Under the pieces are notes generated by a model, which was given only the letters and a program-made list of their open reading frames with translations, was not told the DNA's origin and did no database searches. The translations under genes were made by a program, and so were the position numbers. A DNA stretch of 34,800 nucleotides from an uncultured Planctomyces sp. GTDB lineage: Bacteria > Planctomycetota > Planctomycetia > Planctomycetales > Planctomycetaceae. Positions 15,749-24,575 of this stretch are shown piece after piece; the first letter of the stretch is position 1, and each line of letters opens with the position of its first letter. The stretch spans positions 1-34,800 of the forward strand of contig CALGTK010000208.1 in NCBI GenBank assembly GCA_937904325.1, read 5' to 3'.

Positions 15749-16084
15749 ATGCATACCGACGGAAATCTGTTTGCGGCGTTACCGAAGAACCTGCCAGATG
15801 AGTTGGTCGAAAATCTCGTCGAAGAGCCCGGACTTCGACTGGAGCGAATTGTCTCAACCGGTCACGTCACTCCCGACGACGAGTGGTACGATCAGGAATC
15901 CGACGAATGGGTCGTTCTACTGACCGGAGCTGCGAACTTGCGATTTCAGGCTCCAGAAGAAGTGCTTGCGATGAGGCCGGGAGACTTTGTAAAGATTTCA
16001 GCTCAAAGAAAACACCGCGTTGACTGGACGGATCCGAACGAACCCACGGTCTGGTTGGCTCTGCATTTCCGCATCCCGTATTGA
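15749..16084 (+). CDS. Small cupin-domain protein
   Basis: 111 residues. A single cupin barrel can be read: WYDQESDEWVVLLTGAANLRF is the first motif region (usual metal ligands mostly replaced by acidic residues), and MRPGDFVKISAQRKHRVDWT is the second, with the conserved PGD turn and a His. Proteins of this size often bind a metal and a small ligand or work as simple isomerases; the reaction cannot be told. AAAGGA about ten bases before the ATG supports the start. It lies 110 bp after tilS and 261 bp before the exopolysaccharide genes, and is probably not part of that operon. Confidence 0.8.
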   Translation: MHTDGNLFAALPKNLPDELVENLVEEPGLRLERIVSTGHVTPDDEWYDQESDEWVVLLTGAANLRFQAPEEVLAMRPGDFVKISAQRKHRVDWTDPNEPTVWLALHFRIPY

Positions 16085-16345
16085 CGCAGATTTTTCGATC
16101 CCATATTGGTTCCGCCCCTTCCTGCTGGAATTGCAGGCTCAGAGTTCGTTTGCCACAACACTTCCCCGGCAAAAGAACATCACTTCCCTTCTTAAATCTG
16201 AGCGTTGCGGCTTCGGCAATCCAACTCCTTCACACCTCTTTCGAATTTCTCACGCATCTTTCAACTTTGCTGGATTGCTTCGGCATTCGTGTGGCTGAGT
16301 CTTTGCGCGACGTCGAAAGACGGCTCAACGGATTTCTCGCATTTC

Positions 16346-17533
16346 ATGGACGAACACCGACAAAGGACGCCGGGACTCGTAGCGTCTGAACGGTCTCGCT
16401 CTTCGCGCGATTCTCGTTCGCCGGCGGCCAGACTCCAGTTCAGCGTACGCTTCGTATATTGGGCAATTTGCGCAGCGATACCGCTGTTGAGTCCTGGCTG
16501 CGCGTCGCTGAACGACAATCACTACTATGCTGGTCAAATTCCAGGCGGATACGACGCACCGCCAAATGCCAATCCGCTGACGATCGATTTCGCTCAGCTC
16601 AGCGGCACGGCGACGGATAGCGATGTCATCGCCAAAGGTGATGTTGTCAACGTCGAAATCGCCGCCAGCGTCAGCGCCAAAGACATCTTCAGCTACTCCG
16701 TGCGTGTTCGTGATGACGGGCAGGCCGATCTGCCGTTGATCGGGCCGGTCCCCATGGCCGGAATCAGTCTGGCCGACGCCGATGCGACGCTGACTCAATA
16801 CTGTGTCGCACGGAACATTTTCCGAGCCCCCAAGGTGAACGTCACGATCCGCCGGCGAAAGACAAATCGCATCCTCGTCGTTGGAGCCGTCAAAGAACCC
16901 GGCGTCAAAGAAATTCCGGTCGCGGAAAGTGATCTGCTTTCGATCCTGTTTCACGCCGGAGGCCTGGCTGATGATGCAGGAGCCAACATTGAGATTCGAA
17001 ACGTCCTGACGCGGGATGAAACGATGAACGAAGCCATCGCTGCGGATGGAAGCCGTGGCGGTATCAAGCAGACGGGGTATTCGTCATCAAACTTTGCACC
17101 TCGATCCGTGAAGATTGACCTGGTCTCCGCAGCTCAGTCAGGCTCGAACGATTACTTCGTCGGCGACCGAGGCGTCGTCGTCGTCGAGAAAACTGAGCCG
17201 AAAGCGGTCACTGTAACTGGCCTTGTCCGTAAACCTGGCCGAGTGGAATTTCGCAAAGGTGAAGATCTGCGACTGGTCGACGCGATTTCGCAGTCAGGCT
17301 ACACGTCATCACAGGTTGCCAACAAAGTCTACGTGATTCGCCAGCCGACTCCCGAATCCAGGTCGATCGTGATCCAAGCGAGCCTTTCAAAAGCGAGCCA
17401 CGATCCCGCCCACAATATTCGACTGGCTCCAGGTGACATTGTGAAGGTTGAACACACTCCAGCGACGATTCTTCTGGAAGCTGCACAGTTCATCCGAGTC
17501 GGCGTCTCCAGCAGCTTGAATCCACTGTTCTGA
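16346..17533 (+). CDS. Polysaccharide export lipoprotein (OPX, Wza-like)
   Basis: 395 residues from the ATG at 16346. A basic ~33-residue leader and hydrophobic helix end in the lipobox LSPGC (Cys52), so it should be a lipoprotein. The Poly_export domain follows (VIAKGDVVNVEIA; RVRDDGQADLPLIGPVPMAG; ADADATL; NVTIRRRK) and then two SLBB-like beta-grasp domains (RILVVGAVKEPGVKEIP; AVTVTGLVRKPGRVEFRKGEDLRLVDAISQSGY). The OPX family forms the outer-membrane channel for capsule or exopolysaccharide export, opened by its inner-membrane Wzc partner. The frame is open up to a TTG at 16205, but that would put two hydrophobic segments before the lipobox, so the shorter form is preferred. The Wzc-like kinase gene starts 57 bp downstream. 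Confidence 0.88.
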   Translation: MDEHRQRTPGLVASERSRSSRDSRSPAARLQFSVRFVYWAICAAIPLLSPGCASLNDNHYYAGQIPGGYDAPPNANPLTIDFAQLSGTATDSDVIAKGDVVNVEIAASVSAKDIFSYSVRVRDDGQADLPLIGPVPMAGISLADADATLTQYCVARNIFRAPKVNVTIRRRKTNRILVVGAVKEPGVKEIPVAESDLLSILFHAGGLADDAGANIEIRNVLTRDETMNEAIAADGSRGGIKQTGYSSSNFAPRSVKIDLVSAAQSGSNDYFVGDRGVVVVEKTEPKAVTVTGLVRKPGRVEFRKGEDLRLVDAISQSGYTSSQVANKVYVIRQPTPESRSIVIQASLSKASHDPAHNIRLAPGDIVKVEHTPATILLEAAQFIRVGVSSSLNPLF

Positions 17534-17589
17534 TCTTTGAGTAAACAAGATTTTCGCGTGGCCTGTATCCACCAGAAGAGACACGACAC

Positions 17590-19965
17590 ATGAGCCTGGA
17601 AAGTGCACATCCAGAACACGCAGCCGTTGATGTGGTTTCATCCGCGCCGACGACCAGTCAGGTTAACGTCTTCGCGACGATCCTGCGATTCGTGCATCTA
17701 GTACGGCTTCGCAAGTTCACACTACTCTCGTGGCTGGCTGTTTCGATCATCGGCGGAGCAATCTTCTACGCAGTCGCTCCGCGTCGCTACGACTCGAATG
17801 CGACGATATATGTGATCCGCGCCGAAGGGTCCGCCAAGTCAAACACCTCGATGGGTGACGAACAGGTCGACGTTCAAAAGATCATTGCGAACCACGTTCG
17901 AATTATTTCCAGCCCTGTCGTGCTCTCTGCAGCGTTACAGAAGATCGCTCCGGAAGATCGCATCGACCTGAATGGTGTGCGTGAGCAAAGCTGGCCCGCA
18001 GCGTTGGCGCAAAACCTCGTCGTGAACTTCGAACGCAACTCCAGCATGATCGACCTGCGGTATCGCTCGCTTGATCCGAAGGCGGCCAAAGCGATCGTGA
18101 CTGCGATTGTCGATGCTTATTTAGTCTTTGTGAACAAGACGACAAAAGAGGGTGCAGACAAAGATCTGACTAAACTTCTAGCTGATCGAGCCGAACTTTC
18201 GCAGCAGATAAAGAAGAACAGCCAGAATCTGTTCATGCTGCGTGAAGATTATGGAAACATTATCACCACGGATTCGAACTCATCGGTCGACATTGGGGCT
18301 CAGAGAATCCTTGATCTGAATCAGGAACTGACGGTTGCTGAGAAAAAACGTCGTGAGGCAGAAGCATTTCAGTTTGCGATTAATCGTGCGGTTACCAACA
18401 ACGAAGACCTTTCGCAGTTTGCGGTACAGTCTTTAGATGGAATTGGCGCCGATTTGATGAGGCAGGAATTCAGTCCGTCTCAGCAGGACGCACTCTTGAC
18501 CAACCGAATTATGGAGAAGTTGATTAAGGACGAAGCTGAACTGCGGGCTCTGGGTCAGATCTACCTGTACAACCATCCTGAAATTCAGAATCTGAACAGT
18601 CAGATTGAAATTGCTCGAGCATGGCTCGGAAATTATGAGAACCAGAGGATGATTAAACTTAAGGAACTAAAGGATTCGCGACTGGCGACAACACTGGCCG
18701 AGCTGGCAAATCAAAGAGTGCAACACACGCGTGAAAACGAACAGAGTATTCAGTCACAGTTGAGTTCCGCTCGAAACTCGTTCGAGGAACATCGTGAAAC
18801 GCGAATTCAGATCCAGCAACTGGAAACTGAAATCGTAACGCTGACCAGTTTTCAACAATCTACAGAAGAAGCAATCCAGGAATCTCAAAGGATGGGCAAC
18901 AGCGGTCTGGAGACAACGCCGATTCGTTTCCCGCTGGTGGCCCGCATGGCCGCGACTCCGAAGTTGACGCTGGTGGTTGTTGCGTCACTGTTTACTGGAT
19001 TGTTCTTTGGCCTCGCGACGATCTACATCAGCGATGTTCTCGATGATCGCTTCCGTTCTCCAGAAGAACTCCAGATGCAGATCGGAGTTCCCGTTCTAGC
19101 CATGGTCCGGCAGATGGACCCAACTGATGGAACTGGCGTTGATGCCATTCATACTCACGTGAAACCGAACGCCGTCGAAACCGAAGCGTTCCGATCATTG
19201 CGAACATCAATCGCATTCTCCGATGGCGAAACCAGACGCCTGATGGTCACGAGTTCTGAGCCGAGCGACGGTAAAACGACTGTGATGGCGAATCTCGCTG
19301 TAGCCTTTGCACAAAGTGGAAAGCGAACGTTGCTCATCGACGCCGACATGCGCCGCCCTGGTATGTCGACGATACTTGAAAAACGCGGACGAGAAGGGCT
19401 TTCGCAGGTGCTGCGTGATAACTCGCCGCTTGAAGAAAGTGTCGCGGAAAACATCGTTAACGGCGTCGTCAACGGGCTTGACTTCATTCCGTCGGGTACG
19501 CGACCAATCAACCCAGCCGAGTTACTGAGTAGTGATCGTTTCTCCGAGTTACTCGCTTGGGCAGAAACGATTTACGATCAGATCCTCGTCGATGCTCCGC
19601 CAATTCTCGCCGTATCGGACCCATCCATCATCGGCCGTATGGTTGACGGCGTTGTGCTCGTGATTCGCCCAGACCAGAACCGTCGCAAGATGGTGATTCG
19701 CGCTGCGGATTCGCTGAATGGTGCTGATATTAACCTGCTCGGGATTGCTGTTAACCGAGTTTCCGGCAAGGACGGTGGAGACTACTACGGTTACGGTTAC
19801 GGTTACGGTTACGGTTACGGGTATGGCTATGGGTACGGCAAGGAAGGCTACGGTAACGAGAAGGGCGATCTGGCTCCACTTGAAGAAGCCGAAACACTGG
19901 CGATGCCTGTGAACGCGTCATACAACGATGATGACGAATCTCAGCTGGAAAGAATTGCGGCATGA
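17590..19965 (+). CDS. Wzc-like chain-length regulator and bacterial tyrosine kinase (BY-kinase)
   Basis: 791 residues. The Wzz-type part is flanked by two membrane helices (about 43-61 and 455-480) with a long coiled-coil periplasmic stretch between them. The cytoplasmic kinase has Walker A SDGKTT with Lys562, Walker A' LLIDADMRRP with Asp584/Asp586, and Walker B LVDAPP with Asp668. The C-terminal tail has eleven tyrosines from 732 to 754, most in Gly-Tyr dipeptides, followed by an acidic end. BY-kinases phosphorylate their own tyrosine cluster; cycling of this state controls polymer length and export with the OPX partner. The Gly-Tyr run is encoded by a hexanucleotide repeat. The stop overlaps the start of the polymerase gene by four bases. 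Confidence 0.93.
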   Translation: MSLESAHPEHAAVDVVSSAPTTSQVNVFATILRFVHLVRLRKFTLLSWLAVSIIGGAIFYAVAPRRYDSNATIYVIRAEGSAKSNTSMGDEQVDVQKIIANHVRIISSPVVLSAALQKIAPEDRIDLNGVREQSWPAALAQNLVVNFERNSSMIDLRYRSLDPKAAKAIVTAIVDAYLVFVNKTTKEGADKDLTKLLADRAELSQQIKKNSQNLFMLREDYGNIITTDSNSSVDIGAQRILDLNQELTVAEKKRREAEAFQFAINRAVTNNEDLSQFAVQSLDGIGADLMRQEFSPSQQDALLTNRIMEKLIKDEAELRALGQIYLYNHPEIQNLNSQIEIARAWLGNYENQRMIKLKELKDSRLATTLAELANQRVQHTRENEQSIQSQLSSARNSFEEHRETRIQIQQLETEIVTLTSFQQSTEEAIQESQRMGNSGLETTPIRFPLVARMAATPKLTLVVVASLFTGLFFGLATIYISDVLDDRFRSPEELQMQIGVPVLAMVRQMDPTDGTGVDAIHTHVKPNAVETEAFRSLRTSIAFSDGETRRLMVTSSEPSDGKTTVMANLAVAFAQSGKRTLLIDADMRRPGMSTILEKRGREGLSQVLRDNSPLEESVAENIVNGVVNGLDFIPSGTRPINPAELLSSDRFSELLAWAETIYDQILVDAPPILAVSDPSIIGRMVDGVVLVIRPDQNRRKMVIRAADSLNGADINLLGIAVNRVSGKDGGDYYGYGYGYGYGYGYGYGYGKEGYGNEKGDLAPLEEAETLAMPVNASYNDDDESQLERIAA
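19789..19836 (+). repeat. GGTTAC hexanucleotide tandem repeat within the BY-kinase gene
   Basis: Five exact GGTTAC units (19789-19818) are followed by three third-base variants (GGGTAT, GGCTAT, GGGTAC). Each unit encodes one Gly-Tyr pair. Because the unit is two codons, gain or loss by slippage keeps the frame and changes only the number of tyrosines. Confidence 0.95.
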
Positions 19966-22610
19966 CCGGCAGACGATCGCTTTTGATCATCGACGCTGGA
20001 TTGCTGCTGGGAGCGTTTGCCGTCCCATTCGCTTTCGGTGGACGACATTCGATTGGTGAGTTTCTACTTGTTTGCTCAGCCGTGGTTTCCGCCGGCGGCT
20101 GGATTCTTCATCAAATGACAAGCGAAGAATCAGACTGGGTGAGGACTCGTGTCGAACCGTTGTTGCTGGCCGTTCTGGCCTTAGGGCTGCTTCAGATCGT
20201 GCCATTGCCGCACTCGATCGTCAGCATTCTCTCTCCAGCGATGGACGACGTTTTGCCGCTGCGGTCATCTTCAGCAGTAGAAGATGGTGTTTTCCACACT
20301 CCCTGGTCGCACCTTTCGATGAGCGTCAGCGAATCGGCCCCGGGACTGGCAATCGGTGTGGCTTATGTGCTGATTTTCCTCGTTACGGTGCAACGAATTC
20401 GAGCCGTCGACGATGCGTCGCGAGTGCTGAAGTTTGTCGCGTTGTCGGGCATCGCGATGACATTCTTCGCGTTCGTACAATTACTATTTTCAAACGGTCT
20501 CTACTTCTGGTTTATCGATCTGCCTCAAGGTGTTGCAGACGATCGACTGAAAGGAGCGTTCCTCAATAAGAATCATTTTGCTCAGTTTGCGGCACTATCG
20601 GTGGGCCCGCTGGTCTGGTGGTTGGGGATTCACACAGCGCCTGGCAAGCGACAAAGTTTCGAGCGGTCTCGCCGAAAACATTCACAGTGTTCGTCGCGTT
20701 TGTTTTCGACCGTTCTGTTAGCTGCGGCGTTGGGGACGGTGGTGACTGCTGTCGTAATCTCACGAGCACGCGGTGCGTTCGTCGCGCTGTTGATTGCCTT
20801 GGCCGTGCTGGTCGTGATGCTCTTTTTAAAGTCACTGATCAATCGCAAACAGGTTGCCGCGTTGGGCGCCGCGGCAGCGGTGGTCGTTCTTCTTTTCGGA
20901 ATCGTCGGGCACCGGGAACTCGCACGGGTGGCCGAGCGGCTTCATGATTGGGACAGCAACGGGCGCGTCGACGTATGGCAAGCAAATCTTGATGTCTTCA
21001 GCGAATTTCCTCTGGCCGGCACCGGCGTCGGAAGCCACGTTTACATTCATCAGAGGCATCTCGATCAGCCTTACAGCGTTGCCCGGTACACGCACGCAGA
21101 AAGCAGCTATCTGCAGATTGGTTCCGAAACCGGCGTGCTGGGTCTCATTCTGATGACGGGCTGCCTGGCGGTTGCCTTCTTCTGGTGCATCCGCGGAGTT
21201 CGGATCAGCCAGAACCGAACGGTGACGTTGGCGTTGTGCGGCGTCACGTGCTCGTTGCTGATTTCGTGCGTTCAGTCGGTCGCCGACTTTGTGTGGTACA
21301 TCCCAGGCTGCATGGTTCCACTGATTCTTCAACTGGCCTGCGCGTGCCGGCTTTATCAGTTTGAAGCAGACAACCAGGCGACCTTCGAAACCAAACGAAT
21401 CTGGCATCTACCGCGATCCAGCGTTGCAATAGCTACGCTGGTGTTACTGCCGCTGGCTGGTTGGATGGTTTCTGAATGGATGCCGCGGTTGCTCGCTGAA
21501 CCGTCGTGGTCGAACTATCGAAAAGTCGTTCTGGCTGATTACACCGGGAAAGACATTGCAGACAACGTCACCGGCAATGCTGAATCGAAAACCGCGACGC
21601 TGCAACAAATCATGCGAGACCTTCGCCACGCGGCGTTCAAGAATCCTAACGACGCTCGGATTCAGACGCGGTTAGCGGTTCAGTACGGACGAGTCTTTCA
21701 TTTGTTGCAGGCCGAGTCCGACAACGCCTTACCCCTCAGCCAGATTCGCGATGCGGCTGAAACCGGAGGGTTCCAGACTCACGAAGAAATGCTGGAATGG
21801 CTGACCCGAGCGTTCGGTGACAACATAAAGTACGCCTTCGCTGCGCAGAAGCACGCGCGGCGAGCCATCGAATTAAACCCGCTGGACGGCCGAGTGTGGC
21901 TGGCTTACGCCGAGCTGGCATTTCTGGATGACGCACCTGCTGGCTACGATCGCAAGTGTATCGACCAGAGTTTACGACTATTGCCGAACGATGCCTCGGT
22001 ACTCTATGTCGCCGGCCGTGAAGCACGTTTTGATGGCGACGTTGAAAAATGGGTGGAGCATTGGAAGAAGGCGTTTCATCGCGACGAATCTGTCCAGAAA
22101 CAGATCATTCGCCAGATGGCCGAATCGACCGAACTGCCTGTTGAAATCATCGTCAAAGCCTTTGAGCCAGATGTCGACGCACTGGATCGGACGATTGAGA
22201 TTCTTGGCGGTCTCGGGCAGGAACAGAACCAACGAAAGGCTCTTGAAGTTCTGGCCGCACGACTTATCAAGCGAGCTGAAACGTCTGGTAACGCTGACCG
22301 AGCAACTGACTGGCGCAAGGCGGCAGTCGCATTTTACCGATTAGACAACGTGGTGCAGGTGGAGTCCTGTTTTGAGAAAGCCGCCGAAGCAGCCCCGACC
22401 AATTTTCGAGTCCATCTTGACTACGGATCATGGCTATTGGCGCAAGGCCGTCCGGCCGCCGCGACGGAGCACCTGCAATGGTGTCAGAGAATGGTCCCGC
22501 ACGATGCCCAGGTTCAAAAGGCCATGAATGCTCTGAAGCGAGCCGTCCGCGACAGCGGCATGATTCGACAGGCAGCGGCCACCTCGTCGAACGATACGGC
22601 GATCCAGTAG
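19962..22610 (+). CDS. O-antigen ligase/polymerase (Wzy/WaaL type) fused to a TPR region
   Basis: 882 residues. The first ~510 hold about ten to twelve membrane helices. The large outer loop has the Wzy/WaaL signature: Arg in GRVDVWQANLDVF, then PLAGTGVGS, and THAESSYLQIGSETGVLG with His378. The remaining ~340 residues are helical repeats in TPR style (KHARRAIELNPLDGRVWLAYAEL; NFRVHLDYGSWLLAQGRPAAATEHL). Enzymes of this class join lipid-linked sugar repeat units in the periplasm (polymerase) or transfer them to an acceptor (ligase). The TPR tail suggests a protein partner, as in other fused polymerases of environmental bacteria. It overlaps the kinase gene by four bases, so the three exopolysaccharide genes form an operon. 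No glycosyltransferase, flippase or regulator gene is present in this cluster. Confidence 0.87.
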   Translation: MTGRRSLLIIDAGLLLGAFAVPFAFGGRHSIGEFLLVCSAVVSAGGWILHQMTSEESDWVRTRVEPLLLAVLALGLLQIVPLPHSIVSILSPAMDDVLPLRSSSAVEDGVFHTPWSHLSMSVSESAPGLAIGVAYVLIFLVTVQRIRAVDDASRVLKFVALSGIAMTFFAFVQLLFSNGLYFWFIDLPQGVADDRLKGAFLNKNHFAQFAALSVGPLVWWLGIHTAPGKRQSFERSRRKHSQCSSRLFSTVLLAAALGTVVTAVVISRARGAFVALLIALAVLVVMLFLKSLINRKQVAALGAAAAVVVLLFGIVGHRELARVAERLHDWDSNGRVDVWQANLDVFSEFPLAGTGVGSHVYIHQRHLDQPYSVARYTHAESSYLQIGSETGVLGLILMTGCLAVAFFWCIRGVRISQNRTVTLALCGVTCSLLISCVQSVADFVWYIPGCMVPLILQLACACRLYQFEADNQATFETKRIWHLPRSSVAIATLVLLPLAGWMVSEWMPRLLAEPSWSNYRKVVLADYTGKDIADNVTGNAESKTATLQQIMRDLRHAAFKNPNDARIQTRLAVQYGRVFHLLQAESDNALPLSQIRDAAETGGFQTHEEMLEWLTRAFGDNIKYAFAAQKHARRAIELNPLDGRVWLAYAELAFLDDAPAGYDRKCIDQSLRLLPNDASVLYVAGREARFDGDVEKWVEHWKKAFHRDESVQKQIIRQMAESTELPVEIIVKAFEPDVDALDRTIEILGGLGQEQNQRKALEVLAARLIKRAETSGNADRATDWRKAAVAFYRLDNVVQVESCFEKAAEAAPTNFRVHLDYGSWLLAQGRPAAATEHLQWCQRMVPHDAQVQKAMNALKRAVRDSGMIRQAAATSSNDTAIQ

Positions 22611-23412
22611 CGGAACTTAAGTTCGTGCCGATCAAGGAATTGCCCTTCCAGGCGAGCCGCTGGCACCATTTCGGATTTAGAACGAGTTTAGTTAAACGCG
22701 GTCGATTACCTCGAGATGCAGCGTGTTGTCGAATCCTCGCTCGCGGTGCTGCCATTTCAGGTCGATCAGGTTGCCGCAAAGTCAGCAGTTAAGCGACAAG
22801 ATAGCGGCTGTCGCGGCGGGAGAGAGCTTTTATTATCTTCGGCATGGTGGGTTTTTCTGCTCGATGGCCTCGTCGATGTCGGCGTTCGTTCAGCATGATC
22901 TCTTTGCCCTGGGCGTTCGCCAGAAAGGTGACTTTGTCATCTTTCCGCGATGCCACGCCACCGATCACTTTTTCTGAATCAAGTATCAGAGTTTGCGATC
23001 GGTACTTGGGTTCGATGTCCGCGATCGGGGCGATGATTGATCGCAGCAGATACTTCGCGTCTCGTGTCAGAGCGATGCTTTCCAGATTCGGCCCTGCGGT
23101 ACTTCCGGTCTTTTCCACCTTGTGGCAGCGGATGCACTGCACCGTGATGTGCATCATGAAAATATTCTTTCCAATAGTCGCTTGACGCCCAGTCGAAAGA
23201 TCGCCGTTGGTCCGAAATTGATTCCGACCAACGGGACTCCTCGATCGATGTCGTGCTCTTTGATCATCTCGAACGATTCGCGGTTCTCCGTCGCCTTGAA
23301 TGCGCGCTGTTAGCATCCGGGAGTTCGGGTCAGGCCGTACATGTCGTGCCCGCCGCAGGCTATATGAGGCCCGAATCTACTCTTGACTCACGCGTTGTAC
23401 GTCGGCAAGTCG
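22611..23412. other. Decayed, gene-free interval
   Basis: About 800 bases between the polymerase stop and the HhH gene hold no intact gene. The visible content is the cytochrome remnant described above and one or two other open stretches without starts. I see no tRNA, terminal repeats or array. A 25-codon stretch near 23330-23400 on the minus strand reads HIACGGHDMYGLTRTPGC in one frame and may belong to the same decayed neighbourhood. Confidence 0.6.
22752..23316 (-). pseudogene. Broken planctomycete-type heme-binding (cytochrome c) domain
   Basis: On the minus strand the reading frame contains the heme motif CIRCH (bases 23136-23122) followed by KVEKTGSTAGPNLESIA, YLLRSIIAP and a variable segment matching the C-terminal cytochrome domain of planctomycete PVC-type dehydrogenase/heme-binding proteins. 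At 22883-22854 the reading frame is wrong for thirty bases: another frame gives the expected ADIDEAIEQK, and then KPTMPKII resumes in the first frame. The next expected residues LVAYLLTL are interrupted by TAA at 22791-22789, where a Tyr codon would sit. There is no usable start or upstream domain. A second open stretch in another frame (23309-23154, FKATENRESFEMIKEH...) ends where this one begins and may be debris of a further gene. Confidence 0.75.
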
Positions 23413-24258
23413 TTAGCCCATATCGAACAGCAACTTCTGTTGCAGTCTCGATGGTTGTTCGAAGTCTTCCGCCGCGAGGACGTTCTGAGGATGCTGCCGG
23501 TAGAAGACGAGGCATGCTTCTTCGCGACCCCGCACGAACCGGTGGTTTTTCAACTCGCCGAATTTCGACGTGATCACTGTCCAATGACCAGAGTGTCCAG
23601 CGGTGTCCCGGTGAATGACCACCCAGTCGTCCGTCATGCCGGCCTCGTGTGCGTGTGCCGTGTTTGAAAATGCCGCTGTGTAGTGCCACTCGTTTCGCCG
23701 TGCATGAAGAATTGGCAGCCACTCTGCTCCAGTTGGATTGAATTTGCCAGGAGCAATTCGGACCAGTTTGTCGTTGGCCGCTTTCTCGCGGTACTCGGCG
23801 TCAATGCTGAGCAGTTGGCCGATCGACGGCAGCGAAGGATTGCCTGATACGGATGGTAGCGTCGTTGTTCTTTGCACGGTGACGGGATGTCGAGCCTGCA
23901 TTACGCGCCGTCGGCGCGGACTTTTTGGCGTGCGCATGAATCGCGTAGGGAGGCCGTTGCCACGCAGAAGCTCAAGCGTGGGCATGAGCCCTGTCTGTAG
24001 AAACTTTTCGACGGACAAAGCGAGCGAGCGGCCAAGGCCGGGGATTCCTTCCAGGCCTTCGCGACCGGAGTCATCAAAGATGGCATCGACCGGGGAAAGC
24101 AGTTCGCGGACGACGATTGCCCCTCGTCGATAGGCGGCGATGCGGAAGTCGGTCGTGGAACGATTTTTCAGCAGATCGGCGATTTCGTCAAAGTATCTGG
24201 CGACGACATCATTGATACCGGAGACCACTTCTTCGGGGGACTTACCTGGCTTCATCAT
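23413..24258 (-). CDS. Helix-hairpin-helix protein related to the PolX N-terminal domain
   Basis: 281 residues; AAGGAG seven bases before the first of two ATGs at 24258. The N-terminal ~95 residues resemble the 8-kDa/HhH domain of family X DNA polymerases: an NDVVARYFDEIADLL helix, FRIAAYRRGA, and the hairpin LEGIPGLGRSLALSVEKF. The polymerase and PHP domains that normally follow are absent. Instead comes an Arg/Pro-rich linker and a compact C-terminal domain (WLPILHARRNEWHYTAAFSN; DDWVVIHRD; HWTVITSKFGELKNHRFVRGRE). That C-terminal domain resembles what I have seen in planctomycete and proteobacterial HhH proteins, but no catalytic motif is evident. It probably binds DNA; the function is unknown. 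It is monocistronic. Confidence 0.75.
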   Translation of the reverse strand: MMKPGKSPEEVVSGINDVVARYFDEIADLLKNRSTTDFRIAAYRRGAIVVRELLSPVDAIFDDSGREGLEGIPGLGRSLALSVEKFLQTGLMPTLELLRGNGLPTRFMRTPKSPRRRRVMQARHPVTVQRTTTLPSVSGNPSLPSIGQLLSIDAEYREKAANDKLVRIAPGKFNPTGAEWLPILHARRNEWHYTAAFSNTAHAHEAGMTDDWVVIHRDTAGHSGHWTVITSKFGELKNHRFVRGREEACLVFYRQHPQNVLAAEDFEQPSRLQQKLLFDMG

Positions 24259-24476
24259 GGCTGCTCCTTTTCCTTGACCAGCTTTCGGTCGACAGATCAG
24301 CGACAGCAGAAAACGCCACGATTACATGTACGTAATTTTATTCGTAGAACGAGTGAAGCAAAGATGAAGAATTACAATTATTTAGAAATTCGAAAATCGA
24401 TGTGCCGGATGATTGACGTTGCTTTCCAGCTGTTTATTTATCGTGCAGGCGTAACGGCATGAAAAAGTTTGTGGTC

Positions 24477-24521
24477 AAAAAACACCGAAAGCCGACTTCG
24501 ACGATCGAAGCCGGCTTTCGG
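24477..24521 (-). terminator. Intrinsic terminator of the YTV-repeat gene
   Basis: Bases 24485-24521 form a long inverted repeat, CCGAAAGCCG and CTTCGA pairing with their complements around a CGA loop, with a single A/C internal mismatch. On the minus strand it is followed by a run of six Ts. It lies 55 bases after the stop of the YTV gene. Confidence 0.88.
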
Positions 24522-24575
24522 ATGACGATTGGATTAGACGTTGACTCAGCGAACTTGCTGTGTTTGTGAGTTGCG

